DNA of 6,908 bases. Origin: Gammaproteobacteria bacterium (GTDB lineage: Bacteria; Pseudomonadota; Gammaproteobacteria; UBA9214). Below the pieces are notes generated by a model that was not told the origin of the DNA, did not search any database, and saw nothing but the letters and a program-made list of their open reading frames with translations. Made by a program: the position numbers and the translations under genes. Each line of letters opens with the position of its first letter. The first letter of the stretch is position 1. The stretch lies in NCBI GenBank assembly GCA_020027635.1, contig JAHKKL010000089.1, forward strand, positions 1 to 6,908. The letters run 5' to 3'. Below are positions 1-5,445 of the stretch, piece after piece.

Positions 1-10
1 ACAAGCGAGG

Positions 11-41
11 GCGAAACGGCGACTTGGATGTCCCGTTTCGC
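11..41. repeat. Inverted repeat near left edge
   Basis: A perfect 9-bp inverted repeat (GCGAAACGG at 11-19, CCGTTTCGC at 33-41) encloses a 13-nt loop. It lies downstream of the vapC stop, but on the minus strand it is not followed by a T-run, so I do not call it an intrinsic terminator. The rest of positions 1-120 shows no convincing gene. One plus-strand frame stays open from base 3 to a TAG at 96-98, but it is too short to judge as the tail of an upstream gene. Confidence 0.35.
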
Positions 42-120
42 ATCCTGAGCGTCACGACACTCTTGGACCGGCGCGTTGGGGATGATCGTGGAATATAGAT
101 GTTCGAAGAATTCCATACAA

Positions 121-531
121 TCACACCCAATGTATCGCCACCTCCTTTTCAACCTGCTTGAACTCCTTGTCCCCGGTCACGAGCTCGGCTTTGCGTTCCT
201 TGGCCAGCGCTGCCGCGAAACAGTCGGCGTAGGACATCCGGTGCCGCGCCTTAAACCCTCCGGCGCTGCGCGCGAGGCTCCAATCCGCCGCGACGAACTC
301 GATGCCGATCTTCAACATACTCTCGATGCACTTGTCCGCCTCGGTCTCGGAAACCTCGCGGGCGACGATGTACCACACCTCACCGGCGTTGACGGTGGTC
401 ATCAGCAGCGGAATGTTGTGCTCGTGGGTGTCCGCGATGATTTCACCGACCTGCTGCCCGGCAGGTTCATCTTCCAGAAACGCCAGCACCGCCCACGAGT
501 CGAGTACAACCGTCTTCGGCTTGCGCGCCAT
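121..531 (-). CDS. vapC: VapC-type PIN-domain toxin (ribonuclease)
   Basis: This 136-residue protein is a single PIN domain. PIN toxins of VapBC modules are Mg2+-dependent ribonucleases that cut tRNA or rRNA and stop translation when the antitoxin is lost. The expected acidic metal ligands are all visible: D11 in VVLDSWAVLAFL, E51 in NAGEVWY, D103 in MSYADCFAAALA and D121 in LVTGDKEF. The toxin is therefore probably catalytically intact. The length is normal for the family. The start codon overlaps the antitoxin stop by one base (TAATG), which indicates translational coupling in one operon with the antitoxin first. The exact RNA target cannot be read from the sequence. The family call is strong; the toxin role is inferred from the pairing. 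Confidence 0.92.
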   Translation of the reverse strand: MARKPKTVVLDSWAVLAFLEDEPAGQQVGEIIADTHEHNIPLLMTTVNAGEVWYIVAREVSETEADKCIESMLKIGIEFVAADWSLARSAGGFKARHRMSYADCFAAALAKERKAELVTGDKEFKQVEKEVAIHWV

Positions 532-761
532 TACAGCTCCCTTTCGTGCTTCTTCTCGGCGGCCAACGCCTTCAACAGCCCCTTGCCACGGTAACGGCCG
601 CGCAGCCGCTCCACGTATTCGCGGGTGATCGGTGTCAGGATGATGCGGTGCTGCTGCTCGTCGACGTCCACCTGGATGCGGGTGCCTTCTTTCAGACCGA
701 ACTTGCGGCGCACGCCGGCCGGGATGACGATCTGACCTTTTACGGTGATGGTGGTTTCCAC
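531..761 (-). CDS. vapB: VapB-type antitoxin, SpoVT/AbrB (MazE-like) DNA-binding domain
   Basis: This 76-residue protein has a SpoVT/AbrB swapped-hairpin domain at about residues 1-47, with the typical start TTITVKGQIVIPAGVRRKFGLKEGTRI. This fold dimerises and binds palindromic DNA. The basic, helical C-terminus (about 48-76, rich in R, K and E) is where such antitoxins usually wrap the PIN toxin and block its active site. The start is GTG at 759-761, with an AGGAG Shine-Dalgarno at 769-773 and 7-nt spacing. The gene precedes and overlaps vapC by 1 nt. A promoter with overlapping inverted repeats lies immediately upstream, consistent with autorepression by VapB or the VapBC complex. The autoregulation is inferred from known family behaviour. 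Confidence 0.92.
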   Translation of the reverse strand: METTITVKGQIVIPAGVRRKFGLKEGTRIQVDVDEQQHRIILTPITREYVERLRGRYRGKGLLKALAAEKKHEREL

Positions 762-780
762 AATGAATCTCCTATTTATG

Positions 781-795
781 AATCATTGTATGATT
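781..795. promoter_or_regulatory. Operator-like palindrome over the vapBC -10 box
   Basis: AATCAT-TGT-ATGATT is a perfect inverted repeat with a 3-nt centre, and it covers the -10 element at 785-790. A dimeric AbrB-fold antitoxin bound here would block RNA polymerase. Its role as an operator is inferred from position and symmetry. Confidence 0.55.
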
Positions 796-814
796 ACATG
801 AAAATGTAAGTCAA
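785..814 (-). promoter_or_regulatory. Sigma70-like promoter of vapBC
   Basis: On the minus strand a -35 TTGACT (809-814) and a -10 TACAAT (785-790) are separated by 18 bp. Transcription would start near 778, leaving a very short leader (about 17 nt) before the GTG start and just including the AGGAG ribosome-binding site at 769-773. The region is AT-rich, unlike its surroundings. Confidence 0.7.
794..809. promoter_or_regulatory. Inverted repeat in the vapBC promoter spacer
   Basis: TTACAT-GAAA-ATGTAA is a perfect inverted repeat filling the spacer between the -10 and -35 boxes. Its half-site ATGTAA recurs in the palindrome at 818-836, suggesting that the same protein recognises both. Confidence 0.5.
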
Positions 815-817
815 TAT

Positions 818-836
818 TTATATGTAATACATATAA
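818..836. promoter_or_regulatory. 19-bp perfect palindrome upstream of the vapBC -35 box
   Basis: TTATATGTAATACATATAA is perfectly symmetrical around base 827 and lies just upstream of the -35 box. It shares the ATGTAA half-site with the spacer repeat at 794-809. It is a likely operator for VapB or VapBC oligomers. The remaining stretch to the end of pap (837-954) shows no gene and only the weak inverted repeat AATAGG/CCTATT (891-896 and 910-915). Confidence 0.55.
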
Positions 837-954
837 TGAATCAGGATACACCGGCAGGATAGGTGGAACAATTGATGGCGTCGTGTGATGAATAGGACTT
901 TTAAACGGCCCTATTTCGTCGACAAGAAACGTACAGTTGGACCTATTGCCGTGC

Positions 955-2532
955 CTATTTGACGGCCTTGCCGTTCTTCAGCACCCCTTCCAGCCGATCG
1001 CACAGCGTGGTGATCACCTTGACGCGCGCATGGGCCTTGTCGTTGCCTTCCACCATGATCCAGGGCGCCGCATTGGTGCTGGTGTGTTCGACGAGATCGT
1101 TGACCGCCATCTCGTAGGCGTCCCATTTCTCCCGGTTGCGCCAGTCTTCCTCGGTCAGTTTCCACTGCTTGTGAGGCGTCGCTTCGCGCTCCTTGAAGCG
1201 CTTGAACTGCTCCTCCTTGGTGATATGGACCCAGTATTTCTGCAGGACGATGCCGTGCCGGGACAATTGCTGCTCGAACTCGTTGATCTCCGCGTAGGCG
1301 CGCCGCCATTCCTCCTCCCTGGCGAAGCCCTCGACCCGCTCGACCAGCACGCGCCCGTACCAGCTGCGGTCAAACAGCGTGATGCGTCCGGCCCGGGAAA
1401 GATGGCGCCAGAATCGCCACAGGTAATGCTGCGCCCGCTCCTCGTCCGTCGGCGCGGCGATCGGTATGACCTGGTAATGGCGGGCATCGAGCGCCGCGGT
1501 GACCCGGCGGATGGCGCCGCCCTTGCCGGCGGCATCCGGCCCCTCGAAGAGGACGATGGTCGAGGTGTTGCGCTTCTGCGCGCGGCGATGCAGCAGGTTG
1601 AGCCGCGCCTGCTGCTCCTGCAGCAGGCGCTTGTAGTCACTGCTGCCAAGCGAGAGCGACAGGTCCAGCCTGGACAACACCGTGGCGACACGCAGCGGCG
1701 CGCTCGCGCCGGCCGCCGCGGAAGTCCCTGCCCCGCTTGTCACGGCCGGCGGCAGGGTTTGCTCACCGGCCGGCGTGGTGAGCAGGGCCAGTTCTTCCAT
1801 CACCCTTCGTTTCTTATGGAATTCATCGAGGCGCTTGCGGATTTCATCGCGCACGATCATTCCGACGGTCAGGCTGCGGTAACAGGGGTCCTCGCCCTCG
1901 ACGATGGCCCAGGACGCCGAACCCGTGCTGGTGCGCATGATGGCCCGCTCCGCCGCGGACTCGAACCGGTCATAGATATGCCAGTGGTCCCAGTCGCGCT
2001 GGGTGACGCGCCAGTTCGTCAGCGGATCCTTCTCGAGTTTCTTCAAGCGCCGCTTCTGAGCCTCCTGGCTGAGATGCATCCAGAATTTGAGGATCAGCGC
2101 GCCATCGTCGGCAAGCGCCTTCTCGAAGGCCAGAACGCGGTCCAGCCGCTCGTCGAACACCGCTTCCGCGTCCTTCTCGTAGACCCGGTCGAGCAGCGGC
2201 CGCGAATACCAGGAACTCAGATACAGGCCGATGCGCCCCTTGGGAGGCAGGTCCCGCCAGAAACGCCAGTATTCGGGCCGTTCGCCCTCTTCGTCGGAGG
2301 GCTCGTCATAGGCCCGGGTGACGATCCAGCGCGGGTCCATCCATTCGTTGAGGCGATTTACCGTCTCGCCCTTGCCGGCGCCATCGACGCCGGCGAACAC
2401 GATGATCACCGGAAATTCGCCGCACTGGTAGAGATCCCGCTGTATCTCCAGGAGTTCCTGTCTCAGCACCGGCTCGCGCAGCTTGTATTCGCTTTTCGGT
2501 ATCTTCTGCCCGAGTTCCGCCGTCCGGAACAT
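955..2532 (-). CDS. pap: Polyphosphate:AMP phosphotransferase (tandem PPK2 domains)
   Basis: This 525-residue cytoplasmic protein has two fused PPK2 (P-loop kinase-like) domains, the architecture of class II PPK2 enzymes. These transfer a phosphate from polyphosphate to AMP, giving ADP. Domain 1 spans about residues 15-240, with Walker A FAGVDGAGKGE (G48-G55). Domain 2 spans about 295-520, with Walker A FEGPDAAGKGG (G331-G338) and the canonical lid motif DRSWYGR (388-394). In domain 1 the lid motif is degenerate (LSSWYSR, 105-111), losing the Asp and Arg of DRSWY. This fits family knowledge that the C-terminal domain is the catalytic one. A low-complexity Ala/Ser/Thr/Gly-rich linker (about 252-283) makes the protein somewhat longer than typical Pap enzymes. 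The start is preceded by GGAGG 10 nt upstream and GGGAG directly adjacent. It is transcribed divergently from the 2PGK-like gene. Confidence 0.9.
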   Translation of the reverse strand: MFRTAELGQKIPKSEYKLREPVLRQELLEIQRDLYQCGEFPVIIVFAGVDGAGKGETVNRLNEWMDPRWIVTRAYDEPSDEEGERPEYWRFWRDLPPKGRIGLYLSSWYSRPLLDRVYEKDAEAVFDERLDRVLAFEKALADDGALILKFWMHLSQEAQKRRLKKLEKDPLTNWRVTQRDWDHWHIYDRFESAAERAIMRTSTGSASWAIVEGEDPCYRSLTVGMIVRDEIRKRLDEFHKKRRVMEELALLTTPAGEQTLPPAVTSGAGTSAAAGASAPLRVATVLSRLDLSLSLGSSDYKRLLQEQQARLNLLHRRAQKRNTSTIVLFEGPDAAGKGGAIRRVTAALDARHYQVIPIAAPTDEERAQHYLWRFWRHLSRAGRITLFDRSWYGRVLVERVEGFAREEEWRRAYAEINEFEQQLSRHGIVLQKYWVHITKEEQFKRFKEREATPHKQWKLTEEDWRNREKWDAYEMAVNDLVEHTSTNAAPWIMVEGNDKAHARVKVITTLCDRLEGVLKNGKAVK

Positions 2533-2615
2533 CTCCCGTCATCCTCCGTTATCCGCTGGCCACGTCAACGACCGGACCCGCACTCAAGCTGCGTGTCAGG
2601 GGCGCGTTATCATCA

Positions 2616-2621
2616 TATAAT
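2616..2621 (+). promoter_or_regulatory. -10 box (TATAAT) for the 2PGK-like gene
   Basis: There is a perfect TATAAT 50 bp before the 2671 start codon. The matching -35 region (about 2593-2599, GTGTCAG) is a poor match, so the promoter may depend on an activator. On the minus strand TTGTAA (2630-2635) and TGATAA (2607-2612), 17 bp apart, could serve pap, so the two divergent promoters may overlap. That second assignment is weak. Confidence 0.5.
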
Positions 2622-2623
2622 CC

Positions 2624-2641
2624 CGGTCATTGTAATGACCG
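2624..2641. promoter_or_regulatory. 18-bp palindrome between pap and the 2PGK-like gene
   Basis: CGGTCATT-GT-AATGACCG is a perfect inverted repeat with a 2-nt centre, starting 2 bp downstream of the TATAAT box. It covers the expected transcription start of the rightward gene and the possible -35 of pap. Such a short centre favours a protein-binding operator over an RNA hairpin. The binding factor is unknown. Confidence 0.5.
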
Positions 2642-2670
2642 CCGGACTACATTAACAGGTACCGCGAAAC

Positions 2671-3867
2671 ATGGCCAAAACCCTGGTCGAGGATCTGGAG
2701 GACAACACCAAGGTACCGTTCCTGCGCGGTATCCTGATACGTTCCCTCCAGGATGCCGGGCTGTCCTTCAAGGAAGCCTACCAGCTCTCGGCCGACATCC
2801 GTGCCGAGATCAGCACTCTGTCCTCGATCACCACCACGGAGCTGCGCCGCCGGGTTATCGAACACCTGAAGCGACTGAAGCGGACCACCGTAGCCAACCG
2901 CTACGCCGCGCACAGGTCGCCGCTGTCGTTCAACATACAGGTCAAGCAGAGAGACGGCGTACTGCGGCCGTTTTCGAGACTGGAGTACCAGCAGGGTCTG
3001 GAAACCATCGGCCTGGAAAGCGAGGAGGCCATCGAGATCGTCACCACCGTCTACAAGCACCTCAATGAGCGCTACATCGACCAGATCAACTCCAGGCACC
3101 TCGGCAACCTCACCTACCGCTATCTCCGGCAGTCGCGCAAGCTCGGCCCCGCCGTCGCGCAGCGCTGGCTGATATGGCGTGATTACATCAACAGCGGGCG
3201 TCCGCTGGTATACCTGATCGGCGGGACGGCCGGTTGCGGCAAGAGCACGGTCGCCACCATGCTGGCGAGTCACCTCGATATCGTGCGCACGCAATCGACG
3301 GACATGTTGCGCGAGGTCATGCGCACCATGCTGCCCAAGCAGTTGATCCCCGTCCTGCACACCTCGTCATTCGCCGCCTGGAGCGCGCTGCCCGGGCAGC
3401 CGAAGACCTTCACCAAGATACCGGAGGCGCTGCTGATACACGGCTACCGGACCCAGGCGGACCTGCTGTCCGTGGCGATCGAGGCGGTGATACAGCGCGC
3501 CCTGCGTGAACGGGTTTCGCTGATCCTCGAAGGCGTGCACATCCATCCGGCATTCATCGAGAAGCTGAAGATCGACAAGGAGGCGATCGTCATCCCGATC
3601 ATGCTCGGCATACTCAAGCGCAAGCGGCTGCAACGGCGCATCAGCGGGCGCAGCACCGATGCGCCGCAGCGCCGCGCGGAACGCTACCTCAAGCATTTTG
3701 ACGAGATCTGGCGCCTGCAATCCTATCTGTTGTCCGAGGCCGACCGGACCAACATTCCCATCGTCGACAACAATGACCGGGACAAGGTCTTCCGGGAGAT
3801 CATGCGCATTACCATTGATATCCTCGCCAGGGACTTCAAGCACTCACCCCGGGCGGTATTCGGTTGA
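2671..3867 (+). CDS. 2-phosphoglycerate kinase-like P-loop protein with ATP-cone-like N-terminus
   Basis: This protein has 398 residues. The C-terminal half (about 178-390) is a P-loop kinase with Walker A IGGTAGCGKST (183-193), followed by TQSTDMLREVMR and LILEGVHIHP (284-293), the pattern of the 2-phosphoglycerate kinase family. In methanogens that family makes 2,3-bisphosphoglycerate for cyclic DPG; the substrate in bacteria is not settled. The N-terminal half looks like two diverged ATP-cone-like helical copies (about 14-70 and 97-155), each with a hydrophobic helix, a G-L-S/E turn and an acidic E-A helix. This suggests nucleotide sensing. The start ATG has only a weak AGG upstream (2657-2659). 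No signal peptide or membrane segment is visible. It is divergent to pap and likely read with the SixA-Nudix gene 118 bp downstream. Confidence in the kinase family is good; the substrate is unknown. Confidence 0.8.
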   Translation: MAKTLVEDLEDNTKVPFLRGILIRSLQDAGLSFKEAYQLSADIRAEISTLSSITTTELRRRVIEHLKRLKRTTVANRYAAHRSPLSFNIQVKQRDGVLRPFSRLEYQQGLETIGLESEEAIEIVTTVYKHLNERYIDQINSRHLGNLTYRYLRQSRKLGPAVAQRWLIWRDYINSGRPLVYLIGGTAGCGKSTVATMLASHLDIVRTQSTDMLREVMRTMLPKQLIPVLHTSSFAAWSALPGQPKTFTKIPEALLIHGYRTQADLLSVAIEAVIQRALRERVSLILEGVHIHPAFIEKLKIDKEAIVIPIMLGILKRKRLQRRISGRSTDAPQRRAERYLKHFDEIWRLQSYLLSEADRTNIPIVDNNDRDKVFREIMRITIDILARDFKHSPRAVFG

Positions 3868-3954
3868 GGCCGCGCGCTGGCCGCCGGCGAGCCCCCATGG
3901 CCGGATTTACGGCGTGTGCCGCCTCGCCCATCTGTTCGTCATGTGGCATTGCTA

Positions 3955-3974
3955 CCGATGGCTTTAAGTAACGG
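3955..3974 (+). repeat. Dispersed repeat copy 1 (short form)
   Basis: CCGATGGCTTTAAGTAACGG matches 5103-5122 at 19 of 20 positions, in the same orientation. This copy lacks the left stem arm present around the second one. Its last bases form part of the GGAG used by the downstream gene. Confidence 0.65.
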
Positions 3975-3976
3975 AG
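3973..3976 (+). promoter_or_regulatory. Ribosome-binding site that decides the SixA-Nudix start
   Basis: GGAG directly abuts an ATG at 3977 (spacing 0) but stands 9 nt before the ATG at 3986. Only the second spacing is functional by normal rules. The second start also gives MPRELLLLRHG, matching the tight N-terminus of SixA-like phosphatases. Confidence 0.55.
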
Positions 3977-3985
3977 ATGACCGCC

Positions 3986-4954
3986 ATGCCACGTGAACTG
4001 CTGCTGCTGCGCCATGGCAAGTCCGACTGGGGCGTCAGCAGCGATGATTTCCACCGTCCGCTGAAGATCCAGGGCAAACGCAACGCCCAGCGCGTGGGAA
4101 GCTGGCTGACGCAGCAGAGTCTGGTGCCCGATCACGTGGTCAGTTCGCCGGCCGAACGCGCCAGTGCGACGGCCGCGAAAGCCTGCAAGGCGATGGCGAT
4201 CGGTACGCGCTCCATCCACCTGGACGAACGGATCTACGAGGCCGGCCTCGAGGAACTGCGCGGGGTGCTCGCGGACTCCCCGCGGCAGGCGCAGCGGGTA
4301 TTGCTGGTCGGGCACAACCCGGGGCTGGAGAAACTGCTCGCCTTCCTGCTGCCGGAAAGGATTGCGGCGGCGAAGGACGGCAAGATCCTGCCGACGGCGA
4401 CGCTCGCCAGGCTCGTCATTCCGGATGACTGGCGCCATCTTGCTCCGGGTTGCGCCAGCCTCGCGGGACTGACGCGGCCCGCCGCACTGCCGAGGAAATT
4501 CCCGTATCCGGCGCCGGACGGTCCCGGGCGGCGCCGGCGGCCGGCCTATTATTACAACCAGTCCGCCGTGATTCCCTTCCGGCTGCGCAAGGGCAAACCG
4601 GAAATTCTCGTCATTTATTCCAGCAACAGGAAACACTGGATCGTCCCCAAGGGAATCATGGACCCCGGACTCTCCGCCCGGGAATCAGCCGCCAAGGAGG
4701 CATGGGAGGAGGCCGGGGTGGAAGGACGGGTATACGATAGGTCGCTCGGCGCCTATACCTGTAAAAAATGGGGCGCCGGCTGCCGCGTCGAGGTCTTCGC
4801 CATGGAGGTCACCCACCTCGTACCGGAGAGGAAATGGGAGGAAAGCCATCGCGGCCGCGAGTGGGTTACCCCGAAGCAGGCGGTGAAACGGCTGAAACAG
4901 AAGGAGTTGAAGCCGATGGTGATGGCGCTGGCGAAAAAACTGCGGTCAAAATAG
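3986..4954 (+). CDS. SixA-like histidine phosphatase fused to Nudix hydrolase
   Basis: This protein has 322 residues from the chosen start; an alternative ATG lies at 3977 and adds 3. Residue numbers below count from that longer form. The N-terminal domain (about 6-150) is a histidine phosphatase of the SixA type: RHG at 12-14 with the phosphate-accepting H13, the SSPAERA motif with R61, E88, and the second histidine in VGHNPG (H113). SixA enzymes remove phosphate from phosphohistidine. A basic Pro/Arg-rich linker (about 165-190) leads to a Nudix domain (about 192-320). Its box starts in WIVPKGIMDPG and ends in KEAWEEAGV (G226-V248), with L232 in place of the first Glu and K240 in place of Arg. 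The metal-binding E241, E244 and E245 are kept. Such domains resemble hydrolases of diadenosine polyphosphates or diphosphoinositol. It is probably co-transcribed with the 2PGK-like gene. The fusion is clear; the substrates are unknown. Confidence 0.87.
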   Translation: MPRELLLLRHGKSDWGVSSDDFHRPLKIQGKRNAQRVGSWLTQQSLVPDHVVSSPAERASATAAKACKAMAIGTRSIHLDERIYEAGLEELRGVLADSPRQAQRVLLVGHNPGLEKLLAFLLPERIAAAKDGKILPTATLARLVIPDDWRHLAPGCASLAGLTRPAALPRKFPYPAPDGPGRRRRPAYYYNQSAVIPFRLRKGKPEILVIYSSNRKHWIVPKGIMDPGLSARESAAKEAWEEAGVEGRVYDRSLGAYTCKKWGAGCRVEVFAMEVTHLVPERKWEESHRGREWVTPKQAVKRLKQKELKPMVMALAKKLRSK

Positions 4955-5025
4955 CGGGTACGCGCCAGCCACCCGAGCAGGATCCTCATTTCTGTCCGGG
5001 ATCCCCGCAGCCACGCTGTTGGCGT

Positions 5026-5101
5026 TTTAGTAGGAGGTAGCATGGGTTGAACCCAGTGAAACCCGGGTTTCGCTGTCGCTCAACCCAGGCTACATACTAA
5101 A
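5026..5101. repeat. 76-bp nested inverted repeat
   Basis: Three paired segments are nested. The outer pair is TTTAGTA/TACTAAA (5026-5032, 5095-5101). The middle pair is GTAGCATGGGTTGA/TCAACCCAGGCTAC (5037-5050, 5080-5093), with one mismatch. The inner pair is CAGTGAAACCC/GGGTTTCGCTG (5054-5064, 5065-5075), with one wobble. A competing local hairpin, TGGGTT-G-AACCCA (5043-5055), also exists. Similar GGGTTGA-GCGAAACCC elements are common as dispersed repeats in gammaproteobacteria; that likeness is from memory. Confidence 0.7.
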
Positions 5102-5134
5102 GCCGATGGCTTTAAGTTACGGCTGAAAGCCGTA
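5098..5134 (+). repeat. Two adjacent 7-bp hairpins containing dispersed repeat copy 2
   Basis: TAAAGCC-GAT-GGCTTTA (5098-5114) is followed directly by TACGGCT-GAA-AGCCGTA (5118-5134). Both are perfect 7-bp stems with 3-nt loops. The span 5103-5122 matches 3955-3974 at 19 of 20 bases, so this looks like a fuller copy of a dispersed element. It shares its first four bases (5098-5101) with the outer arm of the 76-bp repeat. Confidence 0.65.
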
Positions 5135-5203
5135 TCGATCGCCCATACGGCCGATTACCGTCATGCGACGCTAACTCATCATCAGGCTTCAGTGCAGGCT
5201 ATT

Positions 5204-5272
5204 TGTAGGTTCGAATTCATTCGAACAAAACGCTCAATCACGGCCCGTTGTGCGAATGAATTCGCACCTACA
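5204..5272. repeat. Pair of 25-nt hairpin elements in inverted orientation
   Basis: Arms at 5204-5228 and 5248-5272 are reverse complements except at two positions, with a 19-bp spacer. Each arm folds on its own: GTTCGAA-TTCA-TTCGAAC-like on the left, GTGCGAA-TGAA-TTCGCAC on the right. The two differences (5211 and 5224 against 5265 and 5252) pair with each other within the hairpin, T-A in one copy and G-C in the other. The TGTAGG-start with a palindromic body resembles REP-type elements of gammaproteobacteria. Confidence 0.75.
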
Positions 5273-5314
5273 CATTTACCTCTGCCTCGCACCCTTCGGG
5301 GCTGGCAGCTTATC

Positions 5315-5359
5315 ACCCATCGCCTGAAGGCGAGGGGTTTACTGATCCCCTATCGGGGA
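5315..5359. repeat. Two consecutive GC-rich hairpins, terminator-like
   Basis: ACCC-A-TCGCCT/AGGCGA-G-GGGT (5315-5338) forms a stem with one internal mismatch and is followed on the plus strand by two more Ts. A second stem, TCCCC-TATC-GGGGA, lies at 5346-5359. The T-tract is too short for a confident intrinsic terminator. A smaller CCC-TTC-GGG stem at 5292-5300 sits inside CTGCC/GGCAG (5282-5286, 5304-5308). Confidence 0.45.
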
Positions 5360-5370
5360 CGTTAAAACTG

Positions 5371-5400
5371 TCCGTGTTTTTCCGTGTACTTACGTGGCCA
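5371..5400 (+). repeat. Three-unit 10-bp tandem repeat (TCCGTGTNNT-like)
   Basis: The units TCCGTGTTTT, TCCGTGTACT and TACGTGGCCA follow each other with exact 10-bp periodicity, close to one helical turn. This puts the CGTG core on the same face of the DNA each time. On the minus strand the core reads CACG(G)A, a pattern seen as short dispersed tandem repeats in several proteobacterial genomes (from memory). Confidence 0.55.
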
Positions 5401-5445
5401 TTTACCGAGATAAGGGTTTAATTCGTCCCGGGGACCATCTTTCCA

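Larger units (their letters stand above)
4955..5445. other. 491-bp gene-free intergenic region filled with palindromic repeats
   Basis: The stretch lies between two convergent genes (SixA-Nudix on plus, purA on minus) and contains no convincing coding frame, tRNA or classic terminator with a long T-run. From about 5026 to 5400 it is an almost continuous series of inverted repeats and hairpins, annotated separately. The first 70 bp (4955-5025) show nothing recognisable. The convergent arrangement suggests the hairpins may collectively end transcription from both sides. Confidence 0.7.

Noticed and set aside
937..2655. Long open frame (572 codons) on the plus strand
   Set aside because: It lies antisense to pap, whose protein has clear PPK2 motifs. 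GC-rich codon use leaves the opposite strand open, and the antisense product shows no recognisable domain.
2647..3360. 237-codon minus-strand open frame across the start of the 2PGK-like gene
   Set aside because: It is a shadow of a well-supported P-loop gene, and its product resembles a reverse-strand translation with no domain.
3977..3979. ATG as start of the SixA-Nudix gene
   Set aside because: The GGAG touches this ATG with no spacing. The ATG at 3986 has 9-nt spacing and fits the family N-terminus better, though the earlier start cannot be excluded.
3836..4636. 266-codon minus-strand open frame
   Set aside because: It is antisense to the SixA-Nudix gene and its product is Arg/Pro-rich without any motif.
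5026..5400. CRISPR array
   Set aside because: The repeats are palindromes of different sequences with no regular repeat-spacer spacing, and no cas gene is present.
5425..5435. Terminator for purA (GTCCC-G-GGGAC)
   Set aside because: The stem is only 5 bp with a 1-nt centre and no T-run follows on the minus strand.
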